A stretch of 64,000 nt of DNA from Mangrovibacterium diazotrophicum (GCF_003610535.1 NZ_RAPN01000001.1:1413320-1477319); one strand, 5' to 3'; shown: positions 18,099 to 27,044, counted from the stretch's first letter. A program made the numbers and translations. The notes: generated by a model not told the origin, from the sequence alone.

Positions 18099-19370
18099 CT
18101 AATAACGCTTTTTCCACCAATTCTTTAAACGCTCTAATATCTTCAATTCGGAAGCGTTATTCTGCGGAATATAAAAGCGCTCTTTCTTCATTTGCTCGGG
18201 CAGAAAGTCCTGCTCGGCGAAATTGCCGTCGTAAGCGTGGGCATATTTGTATTCTTTGCCGTAGCCCAGTTCTTTCATCAATTTGGTTGGCGCATTGCGA
18301 ATGTGCAGCGGCACCGGCAAATCACCAGTACGTTGCACCGTTGCCAGCGCTTTGTTGATAGCTTCGTAGGCCGAATTACTCTTGGGCGACGTTGCCAGGT
18401 AGATGGTACATTCCGATAAAATAATCCGCGATTCGGGATGACCAATCTGGTGCACGGCATCGAAGGTGCTTTGAGCTAAAAGCAGGGCGTTCGGATTAGC
18501 CAGTCCAACGTCTTCGGCTGCCAAAATCAATAACCGTCGGGCGATGAACTTGACGTCTTCACCACCATCAATCATGCGCGCCAGCCAATACACAGCCGCA
18601 TCCGGATCGCTTCCGCGGATACTTTTGATAAAAGCCGAAATGATGTCGTAGTGCATTTCGCCATTCTTATCGTAAGTGCGCAGGTTGTTTTGAAGTCGCT
18701 TGGTTACTTTATCGTTAGTGATTTCAATCGTATCGCTTTCTTCGGCATTTACAACAAGCTCCAATACATTCAGCAACTTACGGGCATCACCTCCTGAGAA
18801 ACGGAGCAATGCTTCGTATTCCTTCAGGTCGATTTGCTTGTTCTTCAGCTCCACATCTTTCTCGAAAGCATTCTCGAGCAGTCGCAGCAAATCATCTTTC
18901 TCCAAGTGTTTGAGAATATAAACCTGGCAGCGCGACAGCAATGGCGAAATCACTTCGAACGAGGGATTTTCGGTTGTCGCACCAATCAAGGTCACGACGC
19001 CCTGTTCAACAGCCCCAAGTAATGAATCCTGCTGTGCTTTACTAAAGCGGTGAATCTCGTCGATAAATAAAATCGGGTTGGCACGACTGAAGAACTGTTG
19101 TTTTTGAGCCTTATCAATCACATCGCGTACGTCCTTCACCCCCGAGCTAATCGCGCTCAAAATATGAAAAGGCCGATCGAGCGTGTTGGCAATAATTTTG
19201 GCCAAAGTGGTTTTTCCCACACCTGGAGGTCCCCATAAAATGAGTGAAGAAATATTACCGGAGTCGATCATCTTGCGCAAAACAGCTCCCTGTCCGACAA
19301 GGTGCTCCTGCCCGATGTAATCGTCCAGTTTTTTCGGACGTAACCGCTCTGCCAAAGGCTGTAAACTCAT
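18099..19370 (-). CDS. rarA: Replication-associated recombination protein RarA (MgsA)
   Basis: Clamp-loader-like AAA+ ATPase acting at stalled forks and gaps. Seen: RPKKLDDYIGQEHLVG at the N-terminus, Walker A GPPGVGKTT at 47-55, Walker B FIDEIHRF at 102-109, GATTENPSFEV sensor region, and the C-terminal tetramerisation/lid part with PESRIILSECTIYLATSPKSNSAY and a tail ending FYIPQN. 423 residues, full length. It follows a small membrane protein gene with a 2-bp gap, itself 20 bp after the TPR gene, so the three are probably one transcript. Confidence 0.96.
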   Translation of the reverse strand: MSLQPLAERLRPKKLDDYIGQEHLVGQGAVLRKMIDSGNISSLILWGPPGVGKTTLAKIIANTLDRPFHILSAISSGVKDVRDVIDKAQKQQFFSRANPILFIDEIHRFSKAQQDSLLGAVEQGVVTLIGATTENPSFEVISPLLSRCQVYILKHLEKDDLLRLLENAFEKDVELKNKQIDLKEYEALLRFSGGDARKLLNVLELVVNAEESDTIEITNDKVTKRLQNNLRTYDKNGEMHYDIISAFIKSIRGSDPDAAVYWLARMIDGGEDVKFIARRLLILAAEDVGLANPNALLLAQSTFDAVHQIGHPESRIILSECTIYLATSPKSNSAYEAINKALATVQRTGDLPVPLHIRNAPTKLMKELGYGKEYKYAHAYDGNFAEQDFLPEQMKKERFYIPQNNASELKILERLKNWWKKRY

Positions 19371-19372
19371 GC

Positions 19373-19594
19373 TTAAAGGTGACGACGTTGAATTTCGTTA
19401 TGATACTTGTAAAACTTTCGGGCAACAAAAATAAACGGAATACCGACAACCAAAATATAAGCAAAATGCAGTTTGTAGGTAATGATTATCGCCATTCCGG
19501 CAAATACAGCAAGAACCCCGAAAAAAGCAATCGGCCGGAACTTGGCCATTTTATCCAGCAAATCCGAATTACTCAGTTTTTTTACGTCTTCCAT
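19373..19594 (-). CDS. Small membrane protein, unknown function
   Basis: 73 residues. Two hydrophobic segments (about residues 22-39, IAFFGVLAVFAGMAIII, and 43-59, FAYILVVGIPFIFVA) flanked by a charged N-terminus (MEDVKKLSNSDLLDKMAKF) and a basic tail (RKFYKYHNEIQRRHL), so both ends are likely cytoplasmic. I recognise no family. The 2-bp gap to rarA and short gap from the TPR gene support it being a real, co-transcribed gene. Confidence 0.7.
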   Translation of the reverse strand: MEDVKKLSNSDLLDKMAKFRPIAFFGVLAVFAGMAIIITYKLHFAYILVVGIPFIFVARKFYKYHNEIQRRHL

Positions 19595-19614
19595 AGGTCA
19601 AAATATAGTTCAAA

Positions 19615-21597
19615 TTAATTACAGTAGCGTTTAATGATGTTGTAAGCGTCTTCAATTCCAAGTTCCCCTGCTTTACTCAAGTCCATCGCTCCCCCCTCAA
19701 CATCGTCCAGGTAAATCTTTGTTAACCCGCGGTTGAAGTAAGCCTCCGCAAAATCGGGTTGCAGCTCAATGGCTTTGTCCAGGTTGCTCATCGCTTCATC
19801 ATATTTATCCAGCTTACACAAAACATACGCTTTGTTGTAGTAAACAAACGGGAATGCCGGATTGATTTTAATACAGCGCTCGTAGTCTGCCAAAATCTCT
19901 TTGTAATCGTTCAGATTTTCTTTCTTCACCGTCTGATTATTCGGCGAGTCCGCTCCAATCGAGATCGTCATATCCTGCGACAGATCCGGTACAGCCTCCA
20001 GAATTTCAACCATCTTAATCCGGCAATTGGCTCGACTGTAGAAGGCAATCAGGTTTTTGCTGTCCAGCTTCAAACTTTTATTAAAATCCTCGATGGCGTC
20101 GTTATACTGATTGGTCAGGAATTTGAAGATCCCCCGGCTCAAATAGTTTTCCGACGACTCGTTTGTTTTTATTTTTTCGTTGAAATACAGAATATTATTC
20201 TTGAAACTATCCGCAAAGTCGGCAGTTTCATGGTTTGTAATAGTCATCTGCGGACTGTAGTTGTTGTATTTATTCAGCTCTTCCAGCGCCAGGTTGTAAT
20301 ACTGCAAACGCTCGTAATTCACCGAGTTCTCGCTGAATGATGCAATCCGGAAGATCGGTTGCAGCTCGATAATCACGTTTTTATTCTGGATTCGTCCGTC
20401 TTCTACGTCCTCTTCGTAATTCGGCAATTCGCGGGTATCCGCCAACGACAGGCGGAAGCGTCGGCGATCCTTCTCGGCTTGCTCATCTTTCGCTTTTTGA
20501 TCGTCATCCTTCTCTTGATCGTTCGCTTTTTGTTGCTGTGTATTCTGAGCCAATGCCTGTCCTTGCCCCTGAGCTTGAGACTGTGTTTGTGCTTGTCCCT
20601 GGTTCTGGTTCTGGCTCTGAGTTTGCGACTGCCCACCTTGTTGTTGTTGTTGTTGTTGTTGCTGTTGTTGTTTTTGCAGCTGAGCGTAGTATTCCTCTTC
20701 GGTTGGGCGCCGTTTGACATCCAGCTTCGGATCCAGTTTGGCCGCTATGCGGTAATCTTCCTCGAAACCGGGTAAGCCTAACACTTCCTTGGCAATTCCC
20801 CGGTTAAAATAAGCATTCGGCATCGTCGGGTCCAGTTGCAGTGCCAGGTCGTAATCCATGATCGCACCCTGAAAATCCTCCAACCGTTGTTTGACAATCC
20901 CGCGGTTATTGTAAGCGTAGGCATTTTGCGGATCGAGCTTGATGGTTTGATCGAAATCACGCAATGCCGAAGCAAAATCATTCATTTCAAAGCGGGCCAA
21001 TCCGCGCAGCAAGTATGCACTGGCAAAGTGTGGCCGAATAATAATCGCCTTGTTCAAGTCACGGATTGCCTCTGTTAAATCTCCTTTGACAATATTCGCA
21101 TTACTGCGATTGATGTAGGCATTCACAAAATTAGGGTTGGCCTCCAGTGCGGCGTCGTAATCGGCAATCGCTCCGTCAACATCTTTCATCGAGATTTTCG
21201 CAATCCCCCGGTTATTGTAGATGGCTGCGTTTCGGGGCGAAAGTTCCAACGCTTTATCGTAGTCGGCAATAGCATTGGCATATTCGTGCAGCGACAAATG
21301 CGCGAGGCCCCGGTTCATGTAAGCATCCGGGTAATAGGGCTTAATTTCGATCGCTTTATCGTAATCGGCAATGGCACCCCTGTAGTCATCCAACTGGTGC
21401 TTGGCAAGTCCCCGCAAGAAATAGGGCTCCGGAAGTTGAGGCTTAAATTTGATGACAATATTAAAATTCTCAATCGCCCCAACATAATTCGCAGTCGAAA
21501 TCCGGGTTTGCCCAACACGGATATAATGATTGATATTGAGCTGTGCCGAAGCAACCGAACTCAACAAAACAAGTATGATAAACAATCTGAATTTCAT
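19615..21597 (-). CDS. Exported TPR-repeat protein with poly-Q linker
   Basis: 660 residues. Signal peptide MKFRLFIILVLLSSVASAQ, then about eight tetratricopeptide repeats with the regular 34-residue pattern (YNNRGIAK ... AIADYDAALEANP) up to about residue 290. Next a low-complexity linker from about 300: a run of eleven glutamines, then a Q/S/N/G/A-rich stretch and an acidic-basic block. A second TPR block fills the C-terminal half (SRGIFKFLTNQYNDAIEDFNKSL, YNKAYVLCKLDKYDEAMSNLDKAI by pattern). Such proteins scaffold complexes in the periplasm; no specific partner can be named. The CAA/CAG tract (20638-20670) is a likely length-variable site. Confidence 0.82.
   Translation of the reverse strand: MKFRLFIILVLLSSVASAQLNINHYIRVGQTRISTANYVGAIENFNIVIKFKPQLPEPYFLRGLAKHQLDDYRGAIADYDKAIEIKPYYPDAYMNRGLAHLSLHEYANAIADYDKALELSPRNAAIYNNRGIAKISMKDVDGAIADYDAALEANPNFVNAYINRSNANIVKGDLTEAIRDLNKAIIIRPHFASAYLLRGLARFEMNDFASALRDFDQTIKLDPQNAYAYNNRGIVKQRLEDFQGAIMDYDLALQLDPTMPNAYFNRGIAKEVLGLPGFEEDYRIAAKLDPKLDVKRRPTEEEYYAQLQKQQQQQQQQQQQGGQSQTQSQNQNQGQAQTQSQAQGQGQALAQNTQQQKANDQEKDDDQKAKDEQAEKDRRRFRLSLADTRELPNYEEDVEDGRIQNKNVIIELQPIFRIASFSENSVNYERLQYYNLALEELNKYNNYSPQMTITNHETADFADSFKNNILYFNEKIKTNESSENYLSRGIFKFLTNQYNDAIEDFNKSLKLDSKNLIAFYSRANCRIKMVEILEAVPDLSQDMTISIGADSPNNQTVKKENLNDYKEILADYERCIKINPAFPFVYYNKAYVLCKLDKYDEAMSNLDKAIELQPDFAEAYFNRGLTKIYLDDVEGGAMDLSKAGELGIEDAYNIIKRYCN
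20638..20670. repeat. Trinucleotide repeat (poly-Gln codons)
   Basis: Eleven consecutive TTG/CTG triplets on the plus strand, read as CAA/CAG on the coding minus strand. Only one triplet breaks perfect CAA repetition. Changes by whole triplets would keep the frame. Confidence 0.85.
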
Positions 21598-21697
21598 AGG
21601 GTGGCCAATTTACGAAGAGCAAAAATAATATTTTAGCCCGGTATCACCTGTTTTAAGTATTTTTATCTTGATTTCAATTTTTTAACAACTCAATACA

Positions 21698-22270
21698 ATG
21701 GAGAATCGATGTGATTGGTGTTTGAAAGATGATTTGTACCGTGACTACCACGACCAGGAATGGGGAGTTCCCGTTTACGATGATAAAATTCTGTTTGAAT
21801 TTTTAATTCTAGAGGGCGTGCAAGCCGGTCTCAGCTGGCATACCGTGTTAAAGAAACGAGAAAACTACCGCAAAGCCTACGATGACTTTGATTACAAGAA
21901 AGTAGCCACTTACGACGAAGTTAAAGTGGCAGAGCTTTTACTAAATAAGGGACTCGTCAGAAACAAACTGAAGATTGCGGCCAGCATTACCAATGCCCAA
22001 CAGTTTCTGAAAGTCCAGGAAGAATTCGGCTCCTTCTCGAACTACATTTGGGGATTCGTCGATCACAAACCAATCATTAATCACTTCCAAAGCCTGAAAG
22101 AAGTCCCGGCAACAACGGCTATTTCAGATGCAATAAGCAAAGACATGAAAAAGCGGGGATTTAAATTTGTCGGATCCACGATTGTTTATGCGCACATGCA
22201 GGCCACCGGAATGGTCAACGATCATTTGGTGGGTTGTTTCCGGCATAAGGAAGTAATGTGTAATGAGTAA
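21698..22270 (+). CDS. tag: DNA-3-methyladenine glycosylase I
   Basis: Base-excision repair enzyme that removes 3-methyladenine from alkylated DNA. Seen: 190 residues; zinc ligands Cys5, His18, His176 and Cys180 at the spacing of E. coli Tag (4, 17, 175, 179); Glu39 in LILEGVQAGLSW as the base-recognition acid; helix-hairpin-helix region in the middle. Divergent from the TPR gene and read alone; convergent with the GGCT-fold gene. Start ATG is the only good one and gives the canonical MENRCDWCLKDDLY beginning (family R-C-x-W). Confidence 0.95.
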   Translation: MENRCDWCLKDDLYRDYHDQEWGVPVYDDKILFEFLILEGVQAGLSWHTVLKKRENYRKAYDDFDYKKVATYDEVKVAELLLNKGLVRNKLKIAASITNAQQFLKVQEEFGSFSNYIWGFVDHKPIINHFQSLKEVPATTAISDAISKDMKKRGFKFVGSTIVYAHMQATGMVNDHLVGCFRHKEVMCNE

Positions 22271-22324
22271 TGAGACGCGATTGTGCTGTTTTCTGTTTCT
22301 CGCCGTTTGGCAAGCAGATTTGCT

Positions 22325-22954
22325 CTAATTCATTAATTCCTTCAATTCGGAGACGGTGTAATTGCCAGAAATGCCAGGCTGAGCAGCAAGATAAGTGGCA
22401 ATCTCCTCGTTTCCGAATTTGTAGGTTTCTTTCAAGCCTTTAATGATAGTTCGCAAGTATGCATGCCCGGGCTTCCTCAGTAGTTGTTCATCCTTTTCAA
22501 AAGTAAAGGTGAAGATCGGAAAGCCATCGTGCCGGCCCAAACAGAGAATGCGGCCATACCAGGCGTTTTCTTTCAACAAGTCACTCCCCTTGGTTTCGAT
22601 CCGATCAAAATCAATCCGAATTTTCTCGTCAGTGTCCATTTCCTGCGCCATTACTTCACAAAACTGTCCTTCAGTAATCAGGAACATTCGGCCGTAAGTT
22701 TTGGAAGAGCCATTTGTCGGTTTCCCGATAAAGGCAACACCGCCTCCAGCCCAGGTTTGCGACTCTCGTGCAAAATACAACTGACGATTGATGTCAACGG
22801 GTTTACTACTCAATGGCAACGACCGATCGGAGCATCCTCGACAAGATCTCAGGGCACCTTCCGGACGTCCACCAAGCAGGTAACACCTGAATCGACTTTC
22901 CAATAAATTGGAGCCATAACTGGCATACCAAACGTATTGCTTTTCGTTACTCAT
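22325..22954 (-). CDS. Gamma-glutamylcyclotransferase-fold protein
   Basis: 209 residues. The N-terminus WYASYGSNLLESRFRCYLLGG carries the YGSN substrate loop of the GGCT/AIG2-like fold. The rest (GGVAFIGKP, TYGRMFLITEGQF, ENAWYGRILCLGRHDGFPIFTFT) matches a bacterial subgroup sometimes mislabelled histone deacetylase. Expected chemistry is cyclisation of a gamma-glutamyl amine, but the substrate is not known, and I cannot assign the catalytic glutamate with confidence. Monocistronic by context, ending about 50 bp from the convergent tag gene. Confidence 0.65.
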   Translation of the reverse strand: MSNEKQYVWYASYGSNLLESRFRCYLLGGRPEGALRSCRGCSDRSLPLSSKPVDINRQLYFARESQTWAGGGVAFIGKPTNGSSKTYGRMFLITEGQFCEVMAQEMDTDEKIRIDFDRIETKGSDLLKENAWYGRILCLGRHDGFPIFTFTFEKDEQLLRKPGHAYLRTIIKGLKETYKFGNEEIATYLAAQPGISGNYTVSELKELMN

Positions 22955-23003
22955 TCTTCGAAGCCGGATTTTTTGTTTTTTATGGCGGGTATCCCAAAAC
23001 TAC

Positions 23004-23052
23004 AAAAAAAACTTCTCCCTGCCCTCGTCTGTGCAATGCAGAAACGAGGGCA
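23004..23052 (-). terminator. Terminator after the third GH43 gene
   Basis: Perfect 9-bp stem TGCCCTCGT/ACGAGGGCA (23044-23052 with 23020-23028), then 8 nt and a run of eight T's on the minus strand (23004-23011). It starts 12 bp past the GH43 stop. Confidence 0.7.
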
Positions 23053-23063
23053 GAAAGTAGAAT

Positions 23064-24140
23064 CTAGTTGATAGTCAATGTTCGCTGTTCCACTCCTTCA
23101 TTGGTCATTTTAACCGGGTTAATGAAACCATCTTTATCAAAGGTCATCTTGTCGATACAAGTTTCGCGATGATATGGAATTGTGGTATCCAAAGGCCGAC
23201 GGTGATAAACGATGTAATAATCGTCGGTATTGGGAATGTGAATCACGGAATGATGGCCCGCGCCGGTTGCAATGGTCGAATCCTGTTGCAATATCTTGGA
23301 AATTCGTTTAAAGGGGCCTGTCGGCGAATCAGCGATCGCATAAGCTACACTGTAATCAGGCCCCATCCATCCACCTTCCGACCACATGAAATAGTATTTG
23401 CCATTTCGTTTAAACATGAACGAACCTTCGACATAATGCTCCGGGGTAATCTCCTTGAAACGTTCGCCATCGGCAAACGACTCAATATGCAACAAATCCT
23501 GGCTGAGTTTAGCAACGTTGCAATGTCCCCAGCCACCGAAATAAAGGTAATGCTGTCCGTCGTCGTCGCGGAAAATAAACTGGTCGATAGGCTGAGCTCC
23601 ATTTTTAATTTCATTGATCAGCGGCTTACCAATTGCATCGTGGAAAGGTCCGGCAGGACTATCGGCTACAGCAACCCCGATACCTCCTAGCTGATCTTCA
23701 TTCTGGATGTCGTTGGCCCCAAAGAAAAGGTAATATTGGTTGTTCTCGTGGATTATCGATGGCGCCCACAAGGCATACGATGCCCAATCCACATCTTTAA
23801 TATCCAGTACATGCGGATGCTTCTCCCAGGTGATCAAATCTTTCGACGAAAAAGCATTAAAGAAAGTCGGGACAAAATAATGTTTGTTGATAGCATTTTT
23901 TCGCATCGCCAACTGTGCATCCGAAACAAAGGTTGAAGTATCAGGTGTTCCGTAATGATCGGAATAAGTCGGGTAAATCCAGTACTCATCGCCAAAGATG
24001 GCTCCTTCCGGATCGGCATACCACCCCGGCAAGATTGGATTCCCGGAATAAATCTTTTTCCTCGCCTGCTCCTTTTTCGACTGACAGGAACTGACAATTA
24101 AAACGAAAAGGCCAAAAGCCGTTAGCACATGCATTTTCAT
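23064..24140 (-). CDS. GH43 family glycosidase, lipoprotein
   Basis: 358 residues. Lipoprotein signal with Cys19 (VSSCQSKK). Catalytic propeller with Asp43 in GWYADPEGAIFG, Asp186 in PIDQFIFRDDDGQHYLYF and Glu238 in HYVEGSFMFKRNGKYYFMWSEGG, the GH43 triad by motif. The sequence family resembles arabinofuranosidase/xylosidase-like GH43 proteins with the YPTYSDHYG insertion near residue 55. It stands apart from the 8-17 kb cluster, alone, with sRNA copy 2 ending about 290 bp upstream on the same strand. Confidence 0.88.
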   Translation of the reverse strand: MKMHVLTAFGLFVLIVSSCQSKKEQARKKIYSGNPILPGWYADPEGAIFGDEYWIYPTYSDHYGTPDTSTFVSDAQLAMRKNAINKHYFVPTFFNAFSSKDLITWEKHPHVLDIKDVDWASYALWAPSIIHENNQYYLFFGANDIQNEDQLGGIGVAVADSPAGPFHDAIGKPLINEIKNGAQPIDQFIFRDDDGQHYLYFGGWGHCNVAKLSQDLLHIESFADGERFKEITPEHYVEGSFMFKRNGKYYFMWSEGGWMGPDYSVAYAIADSPTGPFKRISKILQQDSTIATGAGHHSVIHIPNTDDYYIVYHRRPLDTTIPYHRETCIDKMTFDKDGFINPVKMTNEGVEQRTLTIN

Positions 24141-24427
24141 GAGATCTCTTTTTTTGAAATTAAGGTGTATAAAAAAGGCCGGTAGGCAGTGGTAGTTTAG
24201 CGATATTCAGAAAAACGGAGGACTTGGTTGAGCCCAGATCGTACAAGCTTCGATCTGCTAGTTACTATTTTTCCGCTGTTATACTACAAATCTCAGGAGC
24301 TAAAAGAAAGGATTTAACATTTCGGGGAAACGAGATTAGCGTACATTCGAACCGGAACGTTTCTGAATAATCACCATGGGAAAGTGAAGTTTGGGATCAA
24401 TTGGTGTCGATTTCGTTCAGTTTAGAG

Positions 24428-24516
24428 AAAAAAAAAGAGTAGATCTCTATCTACCCTTTTCAAACCTAACTAAACCAATAAAACTAATCAAACCTAAACT
24501 TATGAAATAAAATCTA
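24428..24516 (-). ncRNA. Multicopy small RNA, copy 2
   Basis: Same body as copy 1 without a base change; terminator stem 24437-24444 with 24449-24456 and nine T's (24428-24436). Unlike copy 1 it lies upstream of a same-strand gene (GH43, start 24140), so read-through into that gene is conceivable, but the terminator is strong. The 3' flank lacks the GC dinucleotide seen after the T run in copies 1, 3 and 4. Confidence 0.75.
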
Positions 24517-24519
24517 CGA

Positions 24520-24580
24520 CAAAGATATGCTCAAAAACATATGTCGGCGTTAACTGAAGATTAAGGAAACTTTAAAGAAA
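24520..24580 (-). promoter_or_regulatory. Promoter of sRNA copy 2 (class B)
   Basis: Minus strand: GTTAAC (24549-24554), exactly 21 nt, TATCTTTG (24520-24527). The 26 bp upstream (24555-24580) match copy 3 at 23 of 26 positions and have no counterpart in copies 1 and 4. Confidence 0.65.
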
Positions 24581-24777
24581 TTGTTATCCGGACAAAAACC
24601 TTTTATTTTCAGCCCATGAAACAATCAAACAAAGCACTAATAATCTGATATTTAAAACAGAAATTGCCAATTGGAAATTCTTCGATCTAAAAAAATGCCA
24701 AAATTAGCTTACACAATTGCTAAAGTTGAAATAGAGAATTACACGATTACCTGTTGATGGAGGAATTCTCAATCCCT
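24581..24777. other. Intergenic, no further feature
   Basis: AT-rich stretch between the class B promoter and the 3' end of the RluA-type gene. I see no ORF, tRNA or clear terminator. Confidence 0.35.
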
Positions 24778-26451
24778 TCAAAAAGGCAGTGGCGCAGTAA
24801 AGCCAATTTTCTCGCCGGTTTGAGGATGGACAATCTCAAGATACTCGGCATGGAGGTATAAACGATCGGCCGCGGTTCCATACAACTCGTCTCCCACAAT
24901 TGGGGTGTTCAATCCTTCGGGATGAGCCGCATGAACACGCAACTGGTGTGTACGCCCGGTAACGGGATAAAAAGCAACGCGCGTTCTGTCGTTCTTGCGG
25001 TCAATGACTTCCCACCGGGTACGGGCCGATTTTCCATGTTCGAAACAAACCAACTGCTGCGGTCGGTTATCCAAGTCAACGCGTAGCGGCAAATCAATCG
25101 CACCCCCGTCCTCTTGCAACAAACCATCCAAAACAGCCACATAGCGCTTCAGGGTTGCTCGTTTGATAAACTGACTTTGCAATTCCTTGTGTGTCACCGG
25201 GTCTTTGGCAATCAACAACACCCCGGAAGTAGCCATGTCCAGTCTATGTACTAACAAAGGACCTTCAGCCTCGGGATGCATTTGTCTGATTCGTTGTTGA
25301 ACCGAGTCGACTACTTCCTTACCGGGAACCGACAGAAACTGTGCGGGCTTGTTGACCACCATCAGCCATTCGTCTTCAAACAGAATTTCCAACTCCACAG
25401 GTGTTTTCATTTTCTCTGCTAACGGATCGGCCTCCATATCCAAATACTTCAGCATATGCGTCATTATAGGAGCACACTTACTGCGGCAAGGCGGGTAAAA
25501 CTGCTTATGCTTGCGAACCTCCGACTTTGGTGAAACGCCCCACCAAAACTCGGCCAGGGCAATGGGTTTTAAATTCTGCTGAAAAGCGTACTGCAATAAC
25601 TTGGGGCCGGCACAATCGCCCGCACCTGCAGGTGGCACCTCTTGTCCCAGCGCCCGAAAGATCTCAGGAACAGTTTTCACCTCCCCTTTTAAATTCAGTA
25701 ACCGAAATTGATCGAAGATTTCCAACTGCAAACGTGCCGATTGTTCTTTGCGTTGTTGCTTTAATGTCAAAATAGGATTTAACAGGCCATCCAGTAGTTC
25801 TTTTGCCTGATCAACGTTCTTTGCTTGTGCTGACACCGCTTTTTTATAGTCTATTTTCTCCAGCTGACTATTTCGGTTTAGTTCCTCCAACCGAGCTTCC
25901 AAATCTTTACCAGTGAGTGTTGCCTCGGCTCTAGTCCGTTGCTCTTTTCGTTCTTTCTTACCCACTTTCATCCTATCCTTCCAATCTGTGAGCACCAACC
26001 GCATTTCGTCCTCCAGTAACCTAACCTTATCCGTGGCCTCTTCCAGTTCTTTGCTTTTCTCCAACTTCCGAATTGCAGTATTTAATTCATTCAGTTGTTG
26101 CTCTCCAACTTTGAAAAAACCTTGCGGATTTAACAAGTCAAAAACCGGGGGCACAAAACCGGGAAACTCATTTCGTCCGTCGATGGCCCCGGAAAAACCT
26201 GCCAAATAGCCTAACTTTCCATCTTCAGCCTGTACCACCAAAACACCAAACATTTTGCCAACACCTCCTCCCTGTCCATCTAAGCCAAAGATGCTATTCC
26301 ATCCTGCCTGCTCGCTGATGGTTTTCTGTAGCTCGTCGGCAGCAATACGGCACAACAAATGCGGTTCGCTGTTGAATACAAACGGAAATCGCCCTGGTAC
26401 AGTAACAGAACTAATATTGGACTTGAAAGCTGCAAAATGATTTGGATACAC
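24778..26451 (-). CDS. RluA-family pseudouridine synthase with long N-terminal domain
   Basis: RNA modification enzyme converting uridine to pseudouridine in rRNA or tRNA. Seen: C-terminal RluA/RluC catalytic domain from about residue 350 with LVHRLDMATSGVLLIAKD; Asp405 in HRLD is the catalytic residue; GRTHQLRVH follows. The first 330 residues are not part of the standard enzyme: an N-terminal alpha/beta part, a long charged coiled-coil (about 115-250), then a segment with Cys280, Cys322 and Cys326 (DCAGPKLL and FYPPCRSKCAPIMTHM). Start is GTG at 26451; there is no better in-frame ATG near the same N-terminus. Total 557 residues. The target base is unknown; large two-part versions occur in Bacteroidetes and some proteobacteria. 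sRNA copies 2 and 3 lie on either side. Confidence 0.88.
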   Translation of the reverse strand: MYPNHFAAFKSNISSVTVPGRFPFVFNSEPHLLCRIAADELQKTISEQAGWNSIFGLDGQGGGVGKMFGVLVVQAEDGKLGYLAGFSGAIDGRNEFPGFVPPVFDLLNPQGFFKVGEQQLNELNTAIRKLEKSKELEEATDKVRLLEDEMRLVLTDWKDRMKVGKKERKEQRTRAEATLTGKDLEARLEELNRNSQLEKIDYKKAVSAQAKNVDQAKELLDGLLNPILTLKQQRKEQSARLQLEIFDQFRLLNLKGEVKTVPEIFRALGQEVPPAGAGDCAGPKLLQYAFQQNLKPIALAEFWWGVSPKSEVRKHKQFYPPCRSKCAPIMTHMLKYLDMEADPLAEKMKTPVELEILFEDEWLMVVNKPAQFLSVPGKEVVDSVQQRIRQMHPEAEGPLLVHRLDMATSGVLLIAKDPVTHKELQSQFIKRATLKRYVAVLDGLLQEDGGAIDLPLRVDLDNRPQQLVCFEHGKSARTRWEVIDRKNDRTRVAFYPVTGRTHQLRVHAAHPEGLNTPIVGDELYGTAADRLYLHAEYLEIVHPQTGEKIGFTAPLPF

Positions 26452-26646
26452 TGTTCTGGCTTGTTTCTCGGTCGCAAATGTAAAAATTAAAAATCACTGG
26501 TTGCCTGCTATGAACTGTGAGCCTGGAAATTTAGTAAGCAAAAAGTAACGGATAACAGGGAATTGAGATTGAGTCGACATCGCGACAGGCCCAAAGGAAA
26601 TTAGAGTGGGCTTTTTGTTTGAAACTTGAAACCTTGGATTTAGAGC

Positions 26647-26736
26647 AAAAAAAAAAGAGTAGATCTCTATCTACCCTTTTCAAACCTAACTAAACCAATA
26701 AAACTAATCAAACCTAAACTTATGAAATAAAATCTA
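26647..26736 (-). ncRNA. Multicopy small RNA, copy 3
   Basis: Same body as the other copies, ten T's instead of nine (26647-26656), terminator stem 26657-26664 with 26669-26676. It ends about 195 bp upstream of the same-strand RluA-type gene. Confidence 0.75.
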
Positions 26737-26739
26737 CGA

Positions 26740-26800
26740 CAAAGGTAATGTCGAACGTACACGTGTGCGTTAACTGAAGATTAAACAAACATTAAAGAAA
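26740..26800 (-). promoter_or_regulatory. Promoter of sRNA copy 3 (class B)
   Basis: Minus strand: GTTAAC (26769-26774), exactly 21 nt, TACCTTTG (26740-26747). Most of the spacer differs from copy 2, yet its length is unchanged. The 26-bp class B block is at 26775-26800. Confidence 0.65.
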
Positions 26801-27044
26801 AACAAACGCGTATTTAACCGGCGCGCACAAGATCTCACAATCGATTAAAAATAAACGGATTAAATCAAATCCCGACAAAGATCATATCATTTCGAAAATG
26901 AAAAAAGCCTTGAAATAAAAAGCCCGGAACGCTTGGTTTTGTGGCAAATACGACTTATATTGTTAACAAGAGAAAGATAAACCAAACCCTATCGGTTACT
27001 GGGGAAACCATTCGTTCATTCAAATACCAAATAATTCAAATAAT
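26801..27044. other. Intergenic, upstream of VOC operon
   Basis: AT-rich, no ORF. I found no perfect TAnnTTTG on the plus strand; the operon promoter must lie here but I cannot place it. Confidence 0.3.

Noticed and set aside
20359-20775. Leucine-rich plus-strand ORF, apparently membrane protein
   Set aside because: It is the antisense reading of the poly-Q/Q-rich tract of the TPR gene; CAA repeats read backwards give Leu codons.
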